Positions 8,164 to 16,139 of a stretch of DNA of 53,482 nt are shown in pieces. Within the stretch, counting starts at the first letter, position 1; every line of letters starts with the position of its first letter. Position numbers and translations under genes: made by a program. Origin of the DNA: an uncultured Acidimicrobiaceae bacterium. Lineage in GTDB: Bacteria > Actinomycetota > Acidimicrobiia > Acidimicrobiales > Microtrichaceae. The stretch lies in NCBI GenBank assembly GCA_937868025.1, contig CALMLJ010000571.1:1-53482 (forward strand), given 5' to 3'. The notes beneath the pieces are model-generated. The model ran no database searches. It saw only the letters and a list, made by a program, of their open reading frames with translations, and was not told the DNA's origin.

Positions 8164-8370
8164 TCAGCTCGCATGCCGAGACACGCGGTCCAGCAGATCG
8201 TCGTCACGCTGGAGCTCCGCGATCGCGCCTCGCAGCAGCTCCGCCATCGGCACGTCCCGCTCCACTGAGATCAGTTTCAGCGCACGGTGCTCCTCCCGCG
8301 AGAGGTCCAGCGTCAACCTCTTCCCAACTTCGCGGGTCGCTTTCTCGGGCTGCGGTCGTCGTCCGGGCAT
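8164..8370 (-). CDS. Small ribbon-helix-helix regulator of the restriction operon
   Basis: A 68-aa protein. KRLTLDLSREEHRALKLISVERDVPMAELLRGAI fits a ribbon-helix-helix (the two parts on either side of ERDVP are the strand-helix and second helix). It precedes the NaeI-like endonuclease by 6 nt in the same direction, the position held by controller (C) proteins in many type II systems. Those are usually HTH proteins, so an RHH controller would be a variant. Short repeats upstream (8394-8425) are candidate autoregulatory sites. ATG 8370 is the only start that covers the domain. Confidence 0.8.
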   Translation of the reverse strand: MPGRRPQPEKATREVGKRLTLDLSREEHRALKLISVERDVPMAELLRGAIAELQRDDDLLDRVSRHAS

Positions 8371-8393
8371 GTCCGCACGCTACGCGAGCGGGT

Positions 8394-8425
8394 ACACAGA
8401 GCAGCGTCTTTCTGTGTTTCTGTGT
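8394..8425. promoter_or_regulatory. Inverted and direct ACACAGA/TCTGTGT repeats upstream of the RHH controller
   Basis: ACACAGA (8394-8400) is followed by its inverted copies TCTGTGT at 8411-8417 and 8419-8425. The site lies 24-55 bp upstream of the RHH gene start and downstream of the convergent sigma-like gene stop. Three half sites in a short region are typical of an operator. Autorepression by the RHH protein is inference. Confidence 0.5.
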
Positions 8426-8446
8426 TCATCCGCCCTCGTCGGCTTC

Positions 8447-8932
8447 TCACGCCGCCTTCGCCCGCGGCAGCCGCCCGTGCACCTGCTTATAGCCTTTCCG
8501 CCAGACGCGCTGCCGGGTGTCGAGCATGAGGTTGGCGGCGATCTTCGCCGGCCGGCGATCGACCGGGTACGAGCGGATGCGCTCCCACATCGCTGCGACC
8601 ACCTCGGCGGCGGTCTCCTCAGCGCTCCACGCTCCGCACGCGGAGAACTTCGACGTCAGGTTTTTCGCTGCGGGCATCATCGCCTGGAGCACCGTTCGTG
8701 CCGCCAGATCGTCCGTCGCGGCTCGGCGCACGAGCGCGAGAAGGATCGCATCTGACCGGGCCGGGTTTCCCCGCTCGTTCACCCGCTCGACCAACTCGTC
8801 GAGCGACCGCAGCCCGCCGAGGTTCGAGTCGCCCGATGCCCACCTGCAGAGCGCAGCACGGCCCCTGTGCCCCTTGCCGATACGTTCCCATTCCAGATCG
8901 AGCTGGCGGAGTACGCCCAGTCCTTCGTGCAT
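8447..8932 (-). CDS. Sigma-factor region 2-like protein
   Basis: A 161-aa protein. The segment from about residue 70 to 150 resembles sigma-70 region 2: a helix with ARTVLQAMMPAAKNL, then WSAEETAAEVVAAMWERI, then a final helix PAKIAANLMLDTRQRVWRK where sigma factors bind the -10 element. No region 4 follows, so it is not a complete ECF sigma factor. It could be a split sigma subunit, an anti-sigma-like decoy or a DNA-binding regulator of the element. ATG 8932 has AAGGGG about 9 nt upstream; a longer frame reaching 9583 is a shadow of the HxlR gene. A GGTCA-N4-TGACC site (9040) lies upstream. Confidence 0.55.
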   Translation of the reverse strand: MHEGLGVLRQLDLEWERIGKGHRGRAALCRWASGDSNLGGLRSLDELVERVNERGNPARSDAILLALVRRAATDDLAARTVLQAMMPAAKNLTSKFSACGAWSAEETAAEVVAAMWERIRSYPVDRRPAKIAANLMLDTRQRVWRKGYKQVHGRLPRAKAA

Positions 8933-9039
8933 GTCGTCGCCCCTTCGTTGTTGATGACGAAGGGACCGTGAGCGGTCAGGGTGGACGGCCTTCTGAACGC
9001 TGCGAAGCGGCGAGAGCCGCTGCTGCGACGGGTCAATGG

Positions 9040-9053
9040 GGTCAGGGATGACC
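9040..9053. promoter_or_regulatory. GGTCA-N4-TGACC site 1
   Basis: The sequence GGTCAGGGATGACC lies between the divergent sigma-like gene (start 8932) and the HxlR gene (start 9156). It is one of five sites in the window with this dyad (others at 9697, 35646, 48533, 48566). Confidence 0.55.
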
Positions 9054-9100
9054 TCCACGCATGTCCACACGGCATTCCGAGGCGCGCGCGAAAGATATTG

Positions 9101-9110
9101 AAATGCATTT
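9101..9110. promoter_or_regulatory. AT-rich palindrome AAATGCATTT upstream of hxlR-like gene
   Basis: A perfect 10-bp palindrome in an AT-rich patch (9090-9112), 46 bp before the HxlR start. HxlR/MarR-fold repressors bind short dyads overlapping their own promoters, so this is a candidate autoregulatory site or promoter core. Confidence 0.4.
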
Positions 9111-9155
9111 AACGGTCTGGCACCGTCCCCCGAAGGCGGGATGCGGGGGTGAGCA

Positions 9156-9566
9156 GTGGGTACGAGGGCGGCAGGTAGGGAGATGGTCAGGGTCGGCGAC
9201 GACCCGGTTCCCTCGGGCTCGTTCCGGTGCGAGACCGTGCTCAACATCCTCGGGAAGAAGTGGATGATCCCGGTGCTCGCCGAGCTGCAGGCCGAGCCTC
9301 GTCGGAGGAAGCATCTCTTCCGCCGGCTCCGGGTGTCGAGCAGCCGACTCGATCCCACCATCCAGGACCTCATGAAGTGGGGTCTGATCGAGCGGACGTG
9401 GATTCCCAACGGTCGGACCGACGGGCCCGGCCTGGCCATCACCGACCTCGGCCGATCGCTATTGGAGCTCGTCGCAGCTCTGACCGAGTGGCAGCGGGTC
9501 CACCAGTCGGAGCTCATCGCCAATGAGGCCGATTGGAGCGCTGCGCACCCGCTTGAGGCCACCTGA
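9156..9566 (+). CDS. HxlR-family transcriptional regulator
   Basis: A 136-aa winged-helix protein. The HxlR pattern is clear: CETVLNILGKKWMIPVLAEL, then FRRLRVSSSRLDPTIQDLMKWGLIERT (in two pieces, recognition helix around SSSRLDPTIQDL), the wing after PNGRTDGPG, then LAITDLGRSLLELVAAL. HxlR proteins are small dimeric regulators, often responding to redox or electrophiles. GTG 9156 has GGGGGTGAG just upstream; ATG 9183 is a possible alternative giving 127 aa. A strong hairpin follows the stop. Its position between the sigma-like gene and the Tad operon suggests it controls the element, but no target is demonstrated. Confidence 0.88.
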   Translation: MGTRAAGREMVRVGDDPVPSGSFRCETVLNILGKKWMIPVLAELQAEPRRRKHLFRRLRVSSSRLDPTIQDLMKWGLIERTWIPNGRTDGPGLAITDLGRSLLELVAALTEWQRVHQSELIANEADWSAAHPLEAT

Positions 9567-9577
9567 CCACCGGGTGT

Positions 9578-9599
9578 TCGCACCCGCGAGCGGGTGCGA
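9578..9599 (+). terminator. GC-rich hairpin after the HxlR gene
   Basis: TCGCACCCGC, GA, then GCGGGTGCGA: perfect 10-bp stem with a 2-nt gap (a real loop would open one or two pairs). It starts 12 nt after the HxlR stop and precedes the Tad operon. No T-run follows, as is usual in actinobacteria. It would separate the two transcription units. Confidence 0.6.
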
Positions 9600-9661
9600 C
9601 GCCCTGACGACGGTGCCAGTTCTCCGTTGAATGGCGGGCACGGCTGGCGTTCGATCGCCGG

Positions 9662-10282
9662 ATGAATCCTGCGCGGCGCGTTCCCAGATGGCGATGGTCA
9701 GCCCTGACCATCGCCATGCTCGCTCTGATCTCCAGCAGGTGTTCAGGCGGACGTTCAGACGCGGGTGGTCCAACTTCCGGCGTGAAACGCTCCACCACCT
9801 CGACGAGCATCACCGTTGAGTCGCCGCCCGCGACCACATCGACGACCGCGAGCACTCCCACGTCAGCGGCGTCGACGGCAGACGAGGTCCTGACGGCATA
9901 CCTGGCGTTCTGGGATCTCTACATTGAACTGGGCAGCACTCCCCCGCCGTTCGATCCTGGCAAGGCGACGTCCCGCCTCGGTGTCCTCACCACCGGTCCT
10001 GAACGCGCACAGCTGTTCGACTTCCTCCAGAAGAACGCCGCCACGGGCCTGGTGCTCCGGGGCGACCTCGTCCACGCGCCCTCGGTCGCCTCCAACGACG
10101 GCTCCGTGGCCGTCGTCGAAGACTGCATGGACGACCGGATCGGCGTCTATCGGGTCTCGGACAACTCCCGCGTGGACACCGACGATCCGGCCCGCCGTCT
10201 CTACACCGTTGCGCTTCGCAAGGTCGACAGCTTGTGGAAGGTCGAGAGCGTCGCGACGAGGCCTGAGCCATGCACCGCGTGA
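9662..10282 (+). CDS. Secreted NTF2-like protein, first gene of the Tad/T4SS cluster
   Basis: A 206-aa protein. A positively charged N-terminus and hydrophobic stretch ALTIAMLALISS are followed by RCSGG, an imperfect lipobox, then a Ser/Thr-rich linker (about 35-75). The rest resembles small extracytoplasmic NTF2-like domains of actinobacterial lipoproteins: VLTAYLAFWDLYIE, ending in LRKVDSLWKVESV. Its role may be a periplasmic or wall-side part of the transfer apparatus. The gene overlaps the next by 13 bp. The signal-peptide codons contain a 30-bp palindrome (9688-9717). An in-frame ATG at 9716 right after it would remove most of the signal peptide, so ATG 9662 is preferred. Confidence 0.7.
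   Translation: MNPARRVPRWRWSALTIAMLALISSRCSGGRSDAGGPTSGVKRSTTSTSITVESPPATTSTTASTPTSAASTADEVLTAYLAFWDLYIELGSTPPPFDPGKATSRLGVLTTGPERAQLFDFLQKNAATGLVLRGDLVHAPSVASNDGSVAVVEDCMDDRIGVYRVSDNSRVDTDDPARRLYTVALRKVDSLWKVESVATRPEPCTA
9688..9717. promoter_or_regulatory. 30-bp perfect palindrome containing GGTCA-N4-TGACC site 2
   Basis: Two 14-bp arms (9688-9701 and 9704-9717) are exact reverse complements around a CC spacer. The core TGGTCAGCCCTGACCA (9696-9711) is the exact reverse complement of the site inside the relaxase gene at 35645-35660. It sits at the head of the long pilus operon, so it could block transcription or fold in the mRNA and hide the region near the start. Confidence 0.65.
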
Positions 10283-11106
10283 TCCGGGCCATCCTCGGCA
10301 CAGCCGCCGTTGGCATCGCAGCGTGGCTCGGATTCGTCGTTCTTGCCTCGCCGGCGGCGGCTGACGGCGCCGGCGGCGCAGTCACCGACGACAACGGCAT
10401 CGACTACGGGGCGATCGCCGGGGGCGGTCACGGAGGCAGCAGCAGTCCCGGAGGCAGCGGTAGCGGCTCCGGCCCGACCTGCACCTTCGTCCTGATGGGT
10501 GCACCCGACGGATTCCCGGTCCACGACATCGACGGGAACGTCGTCGAAGTCACCACCGGTGGCGCCTGGTACGAGAAAACGTGCGACGGCGTCTTCTACG
10601 GCGCCGTGTACCTCGCAGGTCCGCCCGATGCCGTCGACCCGGCGGCGGTCGCCGCTGGCGTGCTGAAGCGGATGACCATCCCGTTCCCCGAGATCGAGTC
10701 CAGCCCATCCGGCGACCAGGTGGTCAACCTCGCGAGCTGGTTCTGGATCCCGAACTGGGCACCCCTCTCCGGAACCGCCACCGTCGGTGGAATCACCGTT
10801 CGGGTGATGGCGACACCGTCCAGCGCCCGATGGACCTTCGGCGACGGCACCACAGCGACGTGTGCACCCGGGATCGAATGGAAGCCCGATGCCGATCCGC
10901 AGGAAGCGTGCACTCACGTGTGGACGCGATCCTCCGCGTCACAGCCCGCCGAGACGTTCGGCCTCACCGTCGCCGTGAGCTGGAGGGCCTCGTACACCGT
11001 CTCGGGCGGTGCCGGCGGTGGCGCACTCGCCCCGCTGACCAGGACGACAACCACCGACGTGCGCGTGGCCGAGGTCCAGGCCATCAACGACCGAGCAGGA
11101 GGATGA
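10270..11106 (+). CDS. Secreted PKD-like domain protein of the Tad cluster
   Basis: A 278-aa protein with a clear signal peptide (VIRAILGTAAVGIAAWLGFV then SPAAADG) and a Gly/Ser-rich linker at about 50-75. The segment around residues 178-215 (ARWTFGDGTTATC, then CTHVWTRSSA) matches a PKD-like fold: WxFGDG followed by a conserved H. Similar proteins accompany TadZ/TadA genes in actinobacterial conjugation clusters; their function is not known. It overlaps the next gene by ATGA. An extracytoplasmic structural or adhesive role is inference. Confidence 0.75.
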   Translation: MHRVIRAILGTAAVGIAAWLGFVVLASPAAADGAGGAVTDDNGIDYGAIAGGGHGGSSSPGGSGSGSGPTCTFVLMGAPDGFPVHDIDGNVVEVTTGGAWYEKTCDGVFYGAVYLAGPPDAVDPAAVAAGVLKRMTIPFPEIESSPSGDQVVNLASWFWIPNWAPLSGTATVGGITVRVMATPSSARWTFGDGTTATCAPGIEWKPDADPQEACTHVWTRSSASQPAETFGLTVAVSWRASYTVSGGAGGGALAPLTRTTTTDVRVAEVQAINDRAGG

Positions 11107-11795
11107 CCGTGACAGCGACGGCAACGCGTCCCACACATCGCGAAACAGTGGGCTCACCACCAGGCCCAGCGACCGCTCTGGGCACACCGACGACGCCAGC
11201 ACGATCGCCACGCTCGAGGAGCACGGCGCGGATCGCAATCGGCGTCTTGGTCGTCGCCCTCAGCGCGCTCGGCGCCGCGGTGCTCTTCTCATCAGCCGCT
11301 GACCGAGTGACGGTCATCGGCGTGGTCGGCGACGTCCCCATCGGCCAGAAGATCACCGAAGAGGATCTCCGGGAGGTGTCGATCGCGGGCGGCAGCGGAC
11401 TGCAGAGCATCCCCGCCGACGATGCCGCGACCGTCATCGGGCGCACCGCGAGCGTGCATCTGATCGGCGGCTCACTCCTCAACCCCGGCCAGCTGGCCGA
11501 CGGACCGTCGCTTCCCGATGGCACCGTGATCGCCGGCGCAGTCCTCAAAGGCGGCCAGTACCCGGTGGGACTCTCGATCGGCGACACGGTTGACGTGGTC
11601 GAGACAACGAGCCCGGACGCCAGCGGAGTCGGCGAACCAATCGTGCGAGGTCGAGCAACCGTCACGGACATCGCCGAGCCCGACGACGGACAAGGTCAGT
11701 TGCTCGTCTCGCTGGCGGTTTCCTCGGACGCGGCCACAGCTGTCTCCTCGGCGGGCGCCGCCGGCCGCATCAGCCTGGTGGTGACCGCACCATGA
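11103..11795 (+). CDS. SAF-domain protein, CpaB/RcpC-like
   Basis: A 230-aa protein with one transmembrane segment (about 45-65, IGVLVVALSALGAAVLF). A SAF domain follows: VTVIGVVGDVPIGQKITEEDL, the first strand-helix, then IGRTASVHLIGGSLLN. CpaB/RcpC proteins are Tad pilus components of the envelope. ATG 11103 overlaps the previous stop by 4 bp; longer frames upstream shadow the neighbouring gene. It sits directly before TadZ and TadA, as in Tad loci. Confidence 0.82.
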   Translation: MTVTATATRPTHRETVGSPPGPATALGTPTTPARSPRSRSTARIAIGVLVVALSALGAAVLFSSAADRVTVIGVVGDVPIGQKITEEDLREVSIAGGSGLQSIPADDAATVIGRTASVHLIGGSLLNPGQLADGPSLPDGTVIAGAVLKGGQYPVGLSIGDTVDVVETTSPDASGVGEPIVRGRATVTDIAEPDDGQGQLLVSLAVSSDAATAVSSAGAAGRISLVVTAP

Positions 11796-12499
11796 GCGGA
11801 CTGATCTGCGTGACCGGAGGAAAGGGCGCACCCGGCGCGACCACGCTCGCCCTCGCCATGGCGTTGACCTGCGCCGAGATGGTCACTCTGGTGGACGGCG
11901 ACCCGGACGGCGGCGACCTGGCGCCTCTCATCGGGCTGCCGTCGAGCCCAGGGTTGGTCACGCTGGCTGCGGCGAGCCGGCACCGGTTCGCCGGGCATGA
12001 GCTGAAGAACCACACCCAACCGCTATCCCCCACGCTCGGTCTGGTCGCCTCGCCGTCATCGTCGGACCAGGTCGAAACTGCCCTGGCCGGGCTCGGACGA
12101 CTCTTCGCCGAGTACCTCGCCGCTGGCCCGACCATCGTCGACGTCGGACGGTGGCGCTCAGACTCCGCCGCGTCTGAGCTGGTGCGCGCAGCGGCGAGCA
12201 CCGTTCTGGTCATCCACCCCACGGTGGCCGGGGTCGCTCACGCCCGCTCTCAGTACGAGGACCTTGCCGGTCGATGCTCCGACGTCGTCATCGCCTGCCG
12301 TGGCGATCGGCCGTACGACGCAACGGAGGTCGCTGAGGCCATCGGGTGCGGCACAGCGACCGTGATCCCCGTGGATCGAGTCGGGGCGTCGATGTTGTCC
12401 GGCGCTCCGAAGGAGCGATGGCTGCGGCGCACACCGCTCGCGCGTTCAGCCCGCGGGCTCGTTGACTCGCTGACTCAGAACTCGGCGGTCGCCTCGTGA
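11792..12499 (+). CDS. tadZ: TadZ/CpaE-like MinD-family ATPase
   Basis: A 235-aa P-loop protein with a deviant Walker A motif GGKGAPGATTLA (9-20) and an Asp-rich switch VDGDPDGGD. MinD/ParA-type CpaE/TadZ proteins localise the Tad secretion machine at the membrane. No response-regulator receiver domain is present. ATGA overlaps on the 5' side and GTGA on the 3' side bind it to the operon. It could also be called a generic septum-site-like ATPase, but the context favours TadZ. Confidence 0.85.
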   Translation: MSGLICVTGGKGAPGATTLALAMALTCAEMVTLVDGDPDGGDLAPLIGLPSSPGLVTLAAASRHRFAGHELKNHTQPLSPTLGLVASPSSSDQVETALAGLGRLFAEYLAAGPTIVDVGRWRSDSAASELVRAAASTVLVIHPTVAGVAHARSQYEDLAGRCSDVVIACRGDRPYDATEVAEAIGCGTATVIPVDRVGASMLSGAPKERWLRRTPLARSARGLVDSLTQNSAVAS

Positions 12500-13815
12500 G
12501 CGACGTGCTTGTGGTCGACGAGGCACTCGTTCGCTCGATGCGGATCGAGATCGCCGAAGAGCTCTCGGCGACGGTCCGCGGGCTCGCGGCCGATGGCCGC
12601 CACCTCGACACCGCCGACGAGGAGATGCTGACCCGTCAGTTGATCGGCCAACACCTCGAACGTCTTGCGTCCTCGTCCATCGCCTCGGGACGCGCTGTTC
12701 TGACGCAGGACGAAGAGGATGAGCTCGCTCGCGCCGTCTTCGACCGACTCTTCCACCTCGGGCGCCTCCAACCGCTGCTCGACGACGACTCGATCCAGAA
12801 CGTCGTGGCCAACGGCTATGACCGGGTGTTCATTGAGTACGCAGGCGGACTGAAGGTCGAAGGACCGCCCGTTGCGGACTCCGATGAGGAGTTGATCGAG
12901 CAGCTGCGAGAGATCGGCCGTCGCTACGGGCTGTCCGAGCGGGAGTTCAACCCCTCTCGCCCGCAGCTGAACCTTCAGCTTCCCGATGGTTCTCGACTCT
13001 TCGCGGTCGCGTGGGTGTGCGATCGACCGTCGGTGTCGATCCGCCGCCACCGATTCATGAAGCTGGACCTCGCCGACCTCGTTGACCTCGGAGCGGTCGA
13101 CGACGGGCTGGCCTCGTTTCTCTCAGCTGCAGTGCGCTCTCGCCAGCAGATCATCGTGGCGGGGGCGACCGGCGCCGGGAAGACGACCATGCTGCGAGCC
13201 CTCGCTGCCGAGATTCCGGCCACCGAGCGGATCGTGACGATCGAGACAGAACTCGAGCTGGGCCTGGACAGGTTTGCCGACGTCCACCCCGACTGCGTGG
13301 CGCTCGAAGCACGCGAGGCGAACGTCGAGGGAGCCGGCGAAGTCACGGCGGCCGACCTCGTCCGGATGAGCCTGCGGATGAACCCGGACCGAGTCATCGT
13401 CGGCGAGGTTCGCGGCGATGAGATCGTCCCAATGCTCAATGCAATGAGCCAAGGCAATGACGGCTCGATGTGCACCGTGCACGCCGACTCGTCGGCGACC
13501 GTCTTCAACAAGATGGCGCTCTACGCCATGCAATCGCCCGAGCGGCTTCCGCTCGAGGCGACCTGCCAGCTGGCTGCTGCCGCCGTCGACCTCGTCGTCT
13601 ACATCGCCAAGTCCCGAGAGGGGCGCTGGGTGTCGTCGGTCCGCCAGGTCGTGGGAGTCGATGGCTCGCAGGTGATTACCAACGAGCTCTTCAAACCCGG
13701 AGCCGACGGTCGGGCTGTGCCGGGTGTACCGGTGCCTCACGATCTGGCAGCCGAGCTGTCGGCTCACGGGTGGGACCCAACGTTGCACGAGCGGGCCCAG
13801 GGGTGGTGGCGATGA
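12496..13815 (+). CDS. tadA: TadA/CpaF secretion ATPase
   Basis: A 439-aa protein of the type II/IV secretion ATPase superfamily, which powers pilus assembly. Walker A is GATGAGKTTM (about 223-232). An Asp box, the Walker B-like DRVIVGEVRG, and the His box GNDGSMCTVHA follow in the usual order. The GTG start at 12496 overlaps the TadZ stop. The N-terminal 130 residues match the CpaF N-terminal domain with the DDSIQNVVANG segment. As the only TadA homologue here it should serve the adjacent TadB/TadC. Confidence 0.95.
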   Translation: MSDVLVVDEALVRSMRIEIAEELSATVRGLAADGRHLDTADEEMLTRQLIGQHLERLASSSIASGRAVLTQDEEDELARAVFDRLFHLGRLQPLLDDDSIQNVVANGYDRVFIEYAGGLKVEGPPVADSDEELIEQLREIGRRYGLSEREFNPSRPQLNLQLPDGSRLFAVAWVCDRPSVSIRRHRFMKLDLADLVDLGAVDDGLASFLSAAVRSRQQIIVAGATGAGKTTMLRALAAEIPATERIVTIETELELGLDRFADVHPDCVALEAREANVEGAGEVTAADLVRMSLRMNPDRVIVGEVRGDEIVPMLNAMSQGNDGSMCTVHADSSATVFNKMALYAMQSPERLPLEATCQLAAAAVDLVVYIAKSREGRWVSSVRQVVGVDGSQVITNELFKPGADGRAVPGVPVPHDLAAELSAHGWDPTLHERAQGWWR

Positions 13816-14675
13816 CAGCGCTGGTCGTCCTCGCCGTCGTTGGCGTCGCAGCCGGCGGATGGCTCATCGTCACTGGCTGGCGCACCTCCGCACCGGAAGC
13901 CGGCCGACCGAAGTCGGCGGATGCCCCGGCGGCCCCTTCGACAGGAGTCGGCGTTCGCCAGCGAGTGGGCCGTGCAGCGATTGCCGCGATCGTCCTACTC
14001 GTGATCTCACGCTGGCCGACCGCAGCGGTCGCAGGCGCTCTGCTCGGCTGGTTCACTCCGGAGCTCTTCGCCAGTCGAGCCAGCCGGGATGCGGCATTGG
14101 CCCGCACCGAGGCGATCGCGAGCTGGACCGAGATGATGCGCGACACCATCTCGGCCGCCCACGGCCTCGAGGCGGCAATCGCAACCACGGCCCCCGTTGC
14201 CCCCGAGCCAATCAGGCCCGAGATCGAGCGTTTGGCGCGAGCGCTCAAGCACACGTCGCTCACCGTCGCGCTCCGGCGCCTGGCCGTTGACCTCGCACAT
14301 CCGATCTCTGACCTCGTCGTCGCCTCGCTCAGCGTCGCGGCGAACGGGGCGGTCAAGGACTTGGCCGAGCTGCTGGGAATGCTCGCGGAGTCGGCCCGTG
14401 ACGAAGCGGCGATGCAGATGCGGGTCGAGGCATCACGAGCGCGAATGCGAACAGCCGTGCGGGTGATCACCGGCGTCACCGTGGCGACAGCAGTTGGCCT
14501 CGTCGCCCTGAATCGAACCTACGTCGAGGTGTACGGCACCGTGACCGGCCAGGTGGTGCTGGCCGGTATCGCTGCGGCGTGGGGTGCCGCGCTCTGGTGG
14601 CTGGCCTCGATGAGCGGCTTCCGTCAGCCGGAGCGCTTCCTGATCGCCGCCGCTGAAGGCGGGGGTGCGGCGTGA
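13812..14675 (+). CDS. tadB: TadB-like inner-membrane platform protein
   Basis: A 287-aa protein with membrane segments near 3-25, 58-85, 215-235 and 245-265. The cytoplasmic part has the type II secretion F domain pattern: ASWTEMMRDTISAAHGLEAA (in part), LADLAHPISDLVVASL, and LGMLAESARDEAAMQMRVEASR. TadB and TadC form the membrane platform on which TadA acts. ATGA overlap with tadA; a longer upstream frame only shadows tadA. Confidence 0.88.
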   Translation: MTALVVLAVVGVAAGGWLIVTGWRTSAPEAGRPKSADAPAAPSTGVGVRQRVGRAAIAAIVLLVISRWPTAAVAGALLGWFTPELFASRASRDAALARTEAIASWTEMMRDTISAAHGLEAAIATTAPVAPEPIRPEIERLARALKHTSLTVALRRLAVDLAHPISDLVVASLSVAANGAVKDLAELLGMLAESARDEAAMQMRVEASRARMRTAVRVITGVTVATAVGLVALNRTYVEVYGTVTGQVVLAGIAAAWGAALWWLASMSGFRQPERFLIAAAEGGGAA

Positions 14676-15553
14676 ACTCCGCCATCGTTCTGGGGGTAGC
14701 TGCCGGCCTCGGCATGATCCTCATCGCCACCGGCCTCATCCCCGCGCGCCTACCCCTGGGGGATGCCCTCTACCGGCTCGACACACCACGGGCGGAGGTT
14801 GCGCACGACCGCCGCTGGTGGGTGCGGCTCCTGGGCGGACCGCTGGTCGACACTTCCGTGGGTCGCCTCGCCACCCGTTCGGTGGGCCAGGACCTTCGCA
14901 TCCTCGGCCGATCTCTGGAGGAGCACGTCGCCCGGCACGCCGCGATGTTGTTGGTCGGGCTTCTGTGGGCGCCGGCGACCTTCGGCATGATGGCCATCGG
15001 CGGGGTCGACGTCTCGTTCGTCCTTCCGCTTTGGGTGTCATTCGTCTTCGGCATCTTGGCGCTCGCGATTCCGACGTTGGCGGTGCGGGCTGAGGCTGCT
15101 GAGCGACGCCGCTCCTTCCGCCACGCGCTCGGCTGCTTCCTCGACCTCGTCGCCGTGAGATTGGCCGGTGGGGCGGGAGTCGACTCCGCGCTCGCTGGCA
15201 GCGCCGCTGCGGGCGACGGCTGGGCCTTCGCCGAGATTCGCCAGGCGCTGACCGAGGCGCGCCTGCGGGGTGAACCTTCCTGGAGCGGCCTCGCGACGCT
15301 GGGCGAGCAGATCGCCGTCCCCGAGCTTCAGGAACTCGCCGCCTCGGCCGGCCTCGCCGGGGACGAGGGGGCACGCGTCCGGGTGTCGATCGCCTCGAAG
15401 GCCCGCTCCATCCGGGTGCGGGGCCTCGCAGACGCAGAAGGAGCCGCCCAATCGGCGAGCGAGCGGATGTCGCTCCCGGTCGTGCTGCTCATGACGGGGT
15501 TCATCGTCTTCCTCGGCTACCCGGCGGTAGCTCAAGTCATCAACGGTCTCTGA
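14672..15553 (+). CDS. tadC: TadC-like inner-membrane platform protein
   Basis: A 293-aa protein with N-terminal and paired central membrane segments (about 5-22, 95-130) and a C-terminal one (270-290, VVLLMTGFIVFLGYPAVAQV). The F-domain-like region includes FLDLVAVRLAGGAGVDSAL and SERMSLP before the last segment, as in TadC. GTG 14672 overlaps the tadB stop. Partner of TadB. Confidence 0.88.
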   Translation: MNSAIVLGVAAGLGMILIATGLIPARLPLGDALYRLDTPRAEVAHDRRWWVRLLGGPLVDTSVGRLATRSVGQDLRILGRSLEEHVARHAAMLLVGLLWAPATFGMMAIGGVDVSFVLPLWVSFVFGILALAIPTLAVRAEAAERRRSFRHALGCFLDLVAVRLAGGAGVDSALAGSAAAGDGWAFAEIRQALTEARLRGEPSWSGLATLGEQIAVPELQELAASAGLAGDEGARVRVSIASKARSIRVRGLADAEGAAQSASERMSLPVVLLMTGFIVFLGYPAVAQVINGL

Positions 15554-15567
15554 ACAAGGAGCAACAC

Positions 15568-15756
15568 ATGTCAATCATCAACGCGCTGTGGTCCTACGCC
15601 ATGGTCCGAGTCGAGATGGCGAAGCACGACGAGCGGGGCGAGATCACGGAGAAGGTGATCATCATCGCCATCTTCGCCGCCCTCGCGATCGCGGTCGGCG
15701 CGATCATCGTCGCGAAGGTCACCGGCAAGGCCGAGACGATCAACCTCAACGGCTGA
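15568..15756 (+). CDS. Flp/Fap-like pilin
   Basis: A 62-aa precursor: charged leader ending DERG, then a hydrophobic segment VIIIAIFAALAIAVGAIIV that forms the pilin helix. In Tad pilins a prepilin peptidase cuts after Gly and Glu is expected at +5; here the order is G then EITEK, placing Glu at +4. A good AGGAG lies 8 nt before the ATG, the only gene of this run with its own strong site, consistent with high pilin expression. No prepilin peptidase gene (TadV/CpaA) is visible in the window. Confidence 0.8.
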   Translation: MSIINALWSYAMVRVEMAKHDERGEITEKVIIIAIFAALAIAVGAIIVAKVTGKAETINLNG

Positions 15757-16139
15757 TGGGTCGTCGTGCGAGCGAGCGGGGCGACGCGACCGTCGAGACG
15801 GTGCTTGCGGTGCCCGTGCTCCTGTTCCTGATCATGGTGGTCATCCAGGCCGGCCTGTGGTTCCACGGTGCCCAGGTCGTGGAGGCCGCGGCACAGGAGG
15901 GGGCGCTCGCTGGGCGAGTCGAGTCGGGCTCGTCGGCCGCCGCCGAGGAGCGGGCTCGTCAGTTCGTTCTGAAGTTGTCTCCGTCCATCGCTGCGACCGC
16001 CGAAGTGCACGCCTCGCGATCGGCGGACTCCACGCGGGTCGTGGTCTCGGGGCGAGTGCAGCAGTTGATCCCTGGGCTCCCCCTCATTGTCCGAGGTGTC
16101 GCTGAGACACCGACCGAACGATTCCGGGAGGACCGTTGA
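15756..16139 (+). CDS. TadE-like pseudopilin
   Basis: A 127-aa protein starting at ATG 15756, which shares one base with the pilin stop (TGATG). The short leader ends ASERG and is followed by DATVETVLAVPVLLFLIMV, a TadE-type class with Glu at +5 after the cleavable Gly. TadE/TadF pseudopilins are minor components that prime or regulate Tad pili. The remaining residues form a periplasmic domain. Confidence 0.82.
   Translation: MGRRASERGDATVETVLAVPVLLFLIMVVIQAGLWFHGAQVVEAAAQEGALAGRVESGSSAAAEERARQFVLKLSPSIAATAEVHASRSADSTRVVVSGRVQQLIPGLPLIVRGVAETPTERFREDR

Noticed and set aside
8933..9583. N-terminal extension of the sigma-like protein
   Set aside because: It is antisense to the HxlR gene, which has clear motifs; ATG 8932 has a ribosome binding site.
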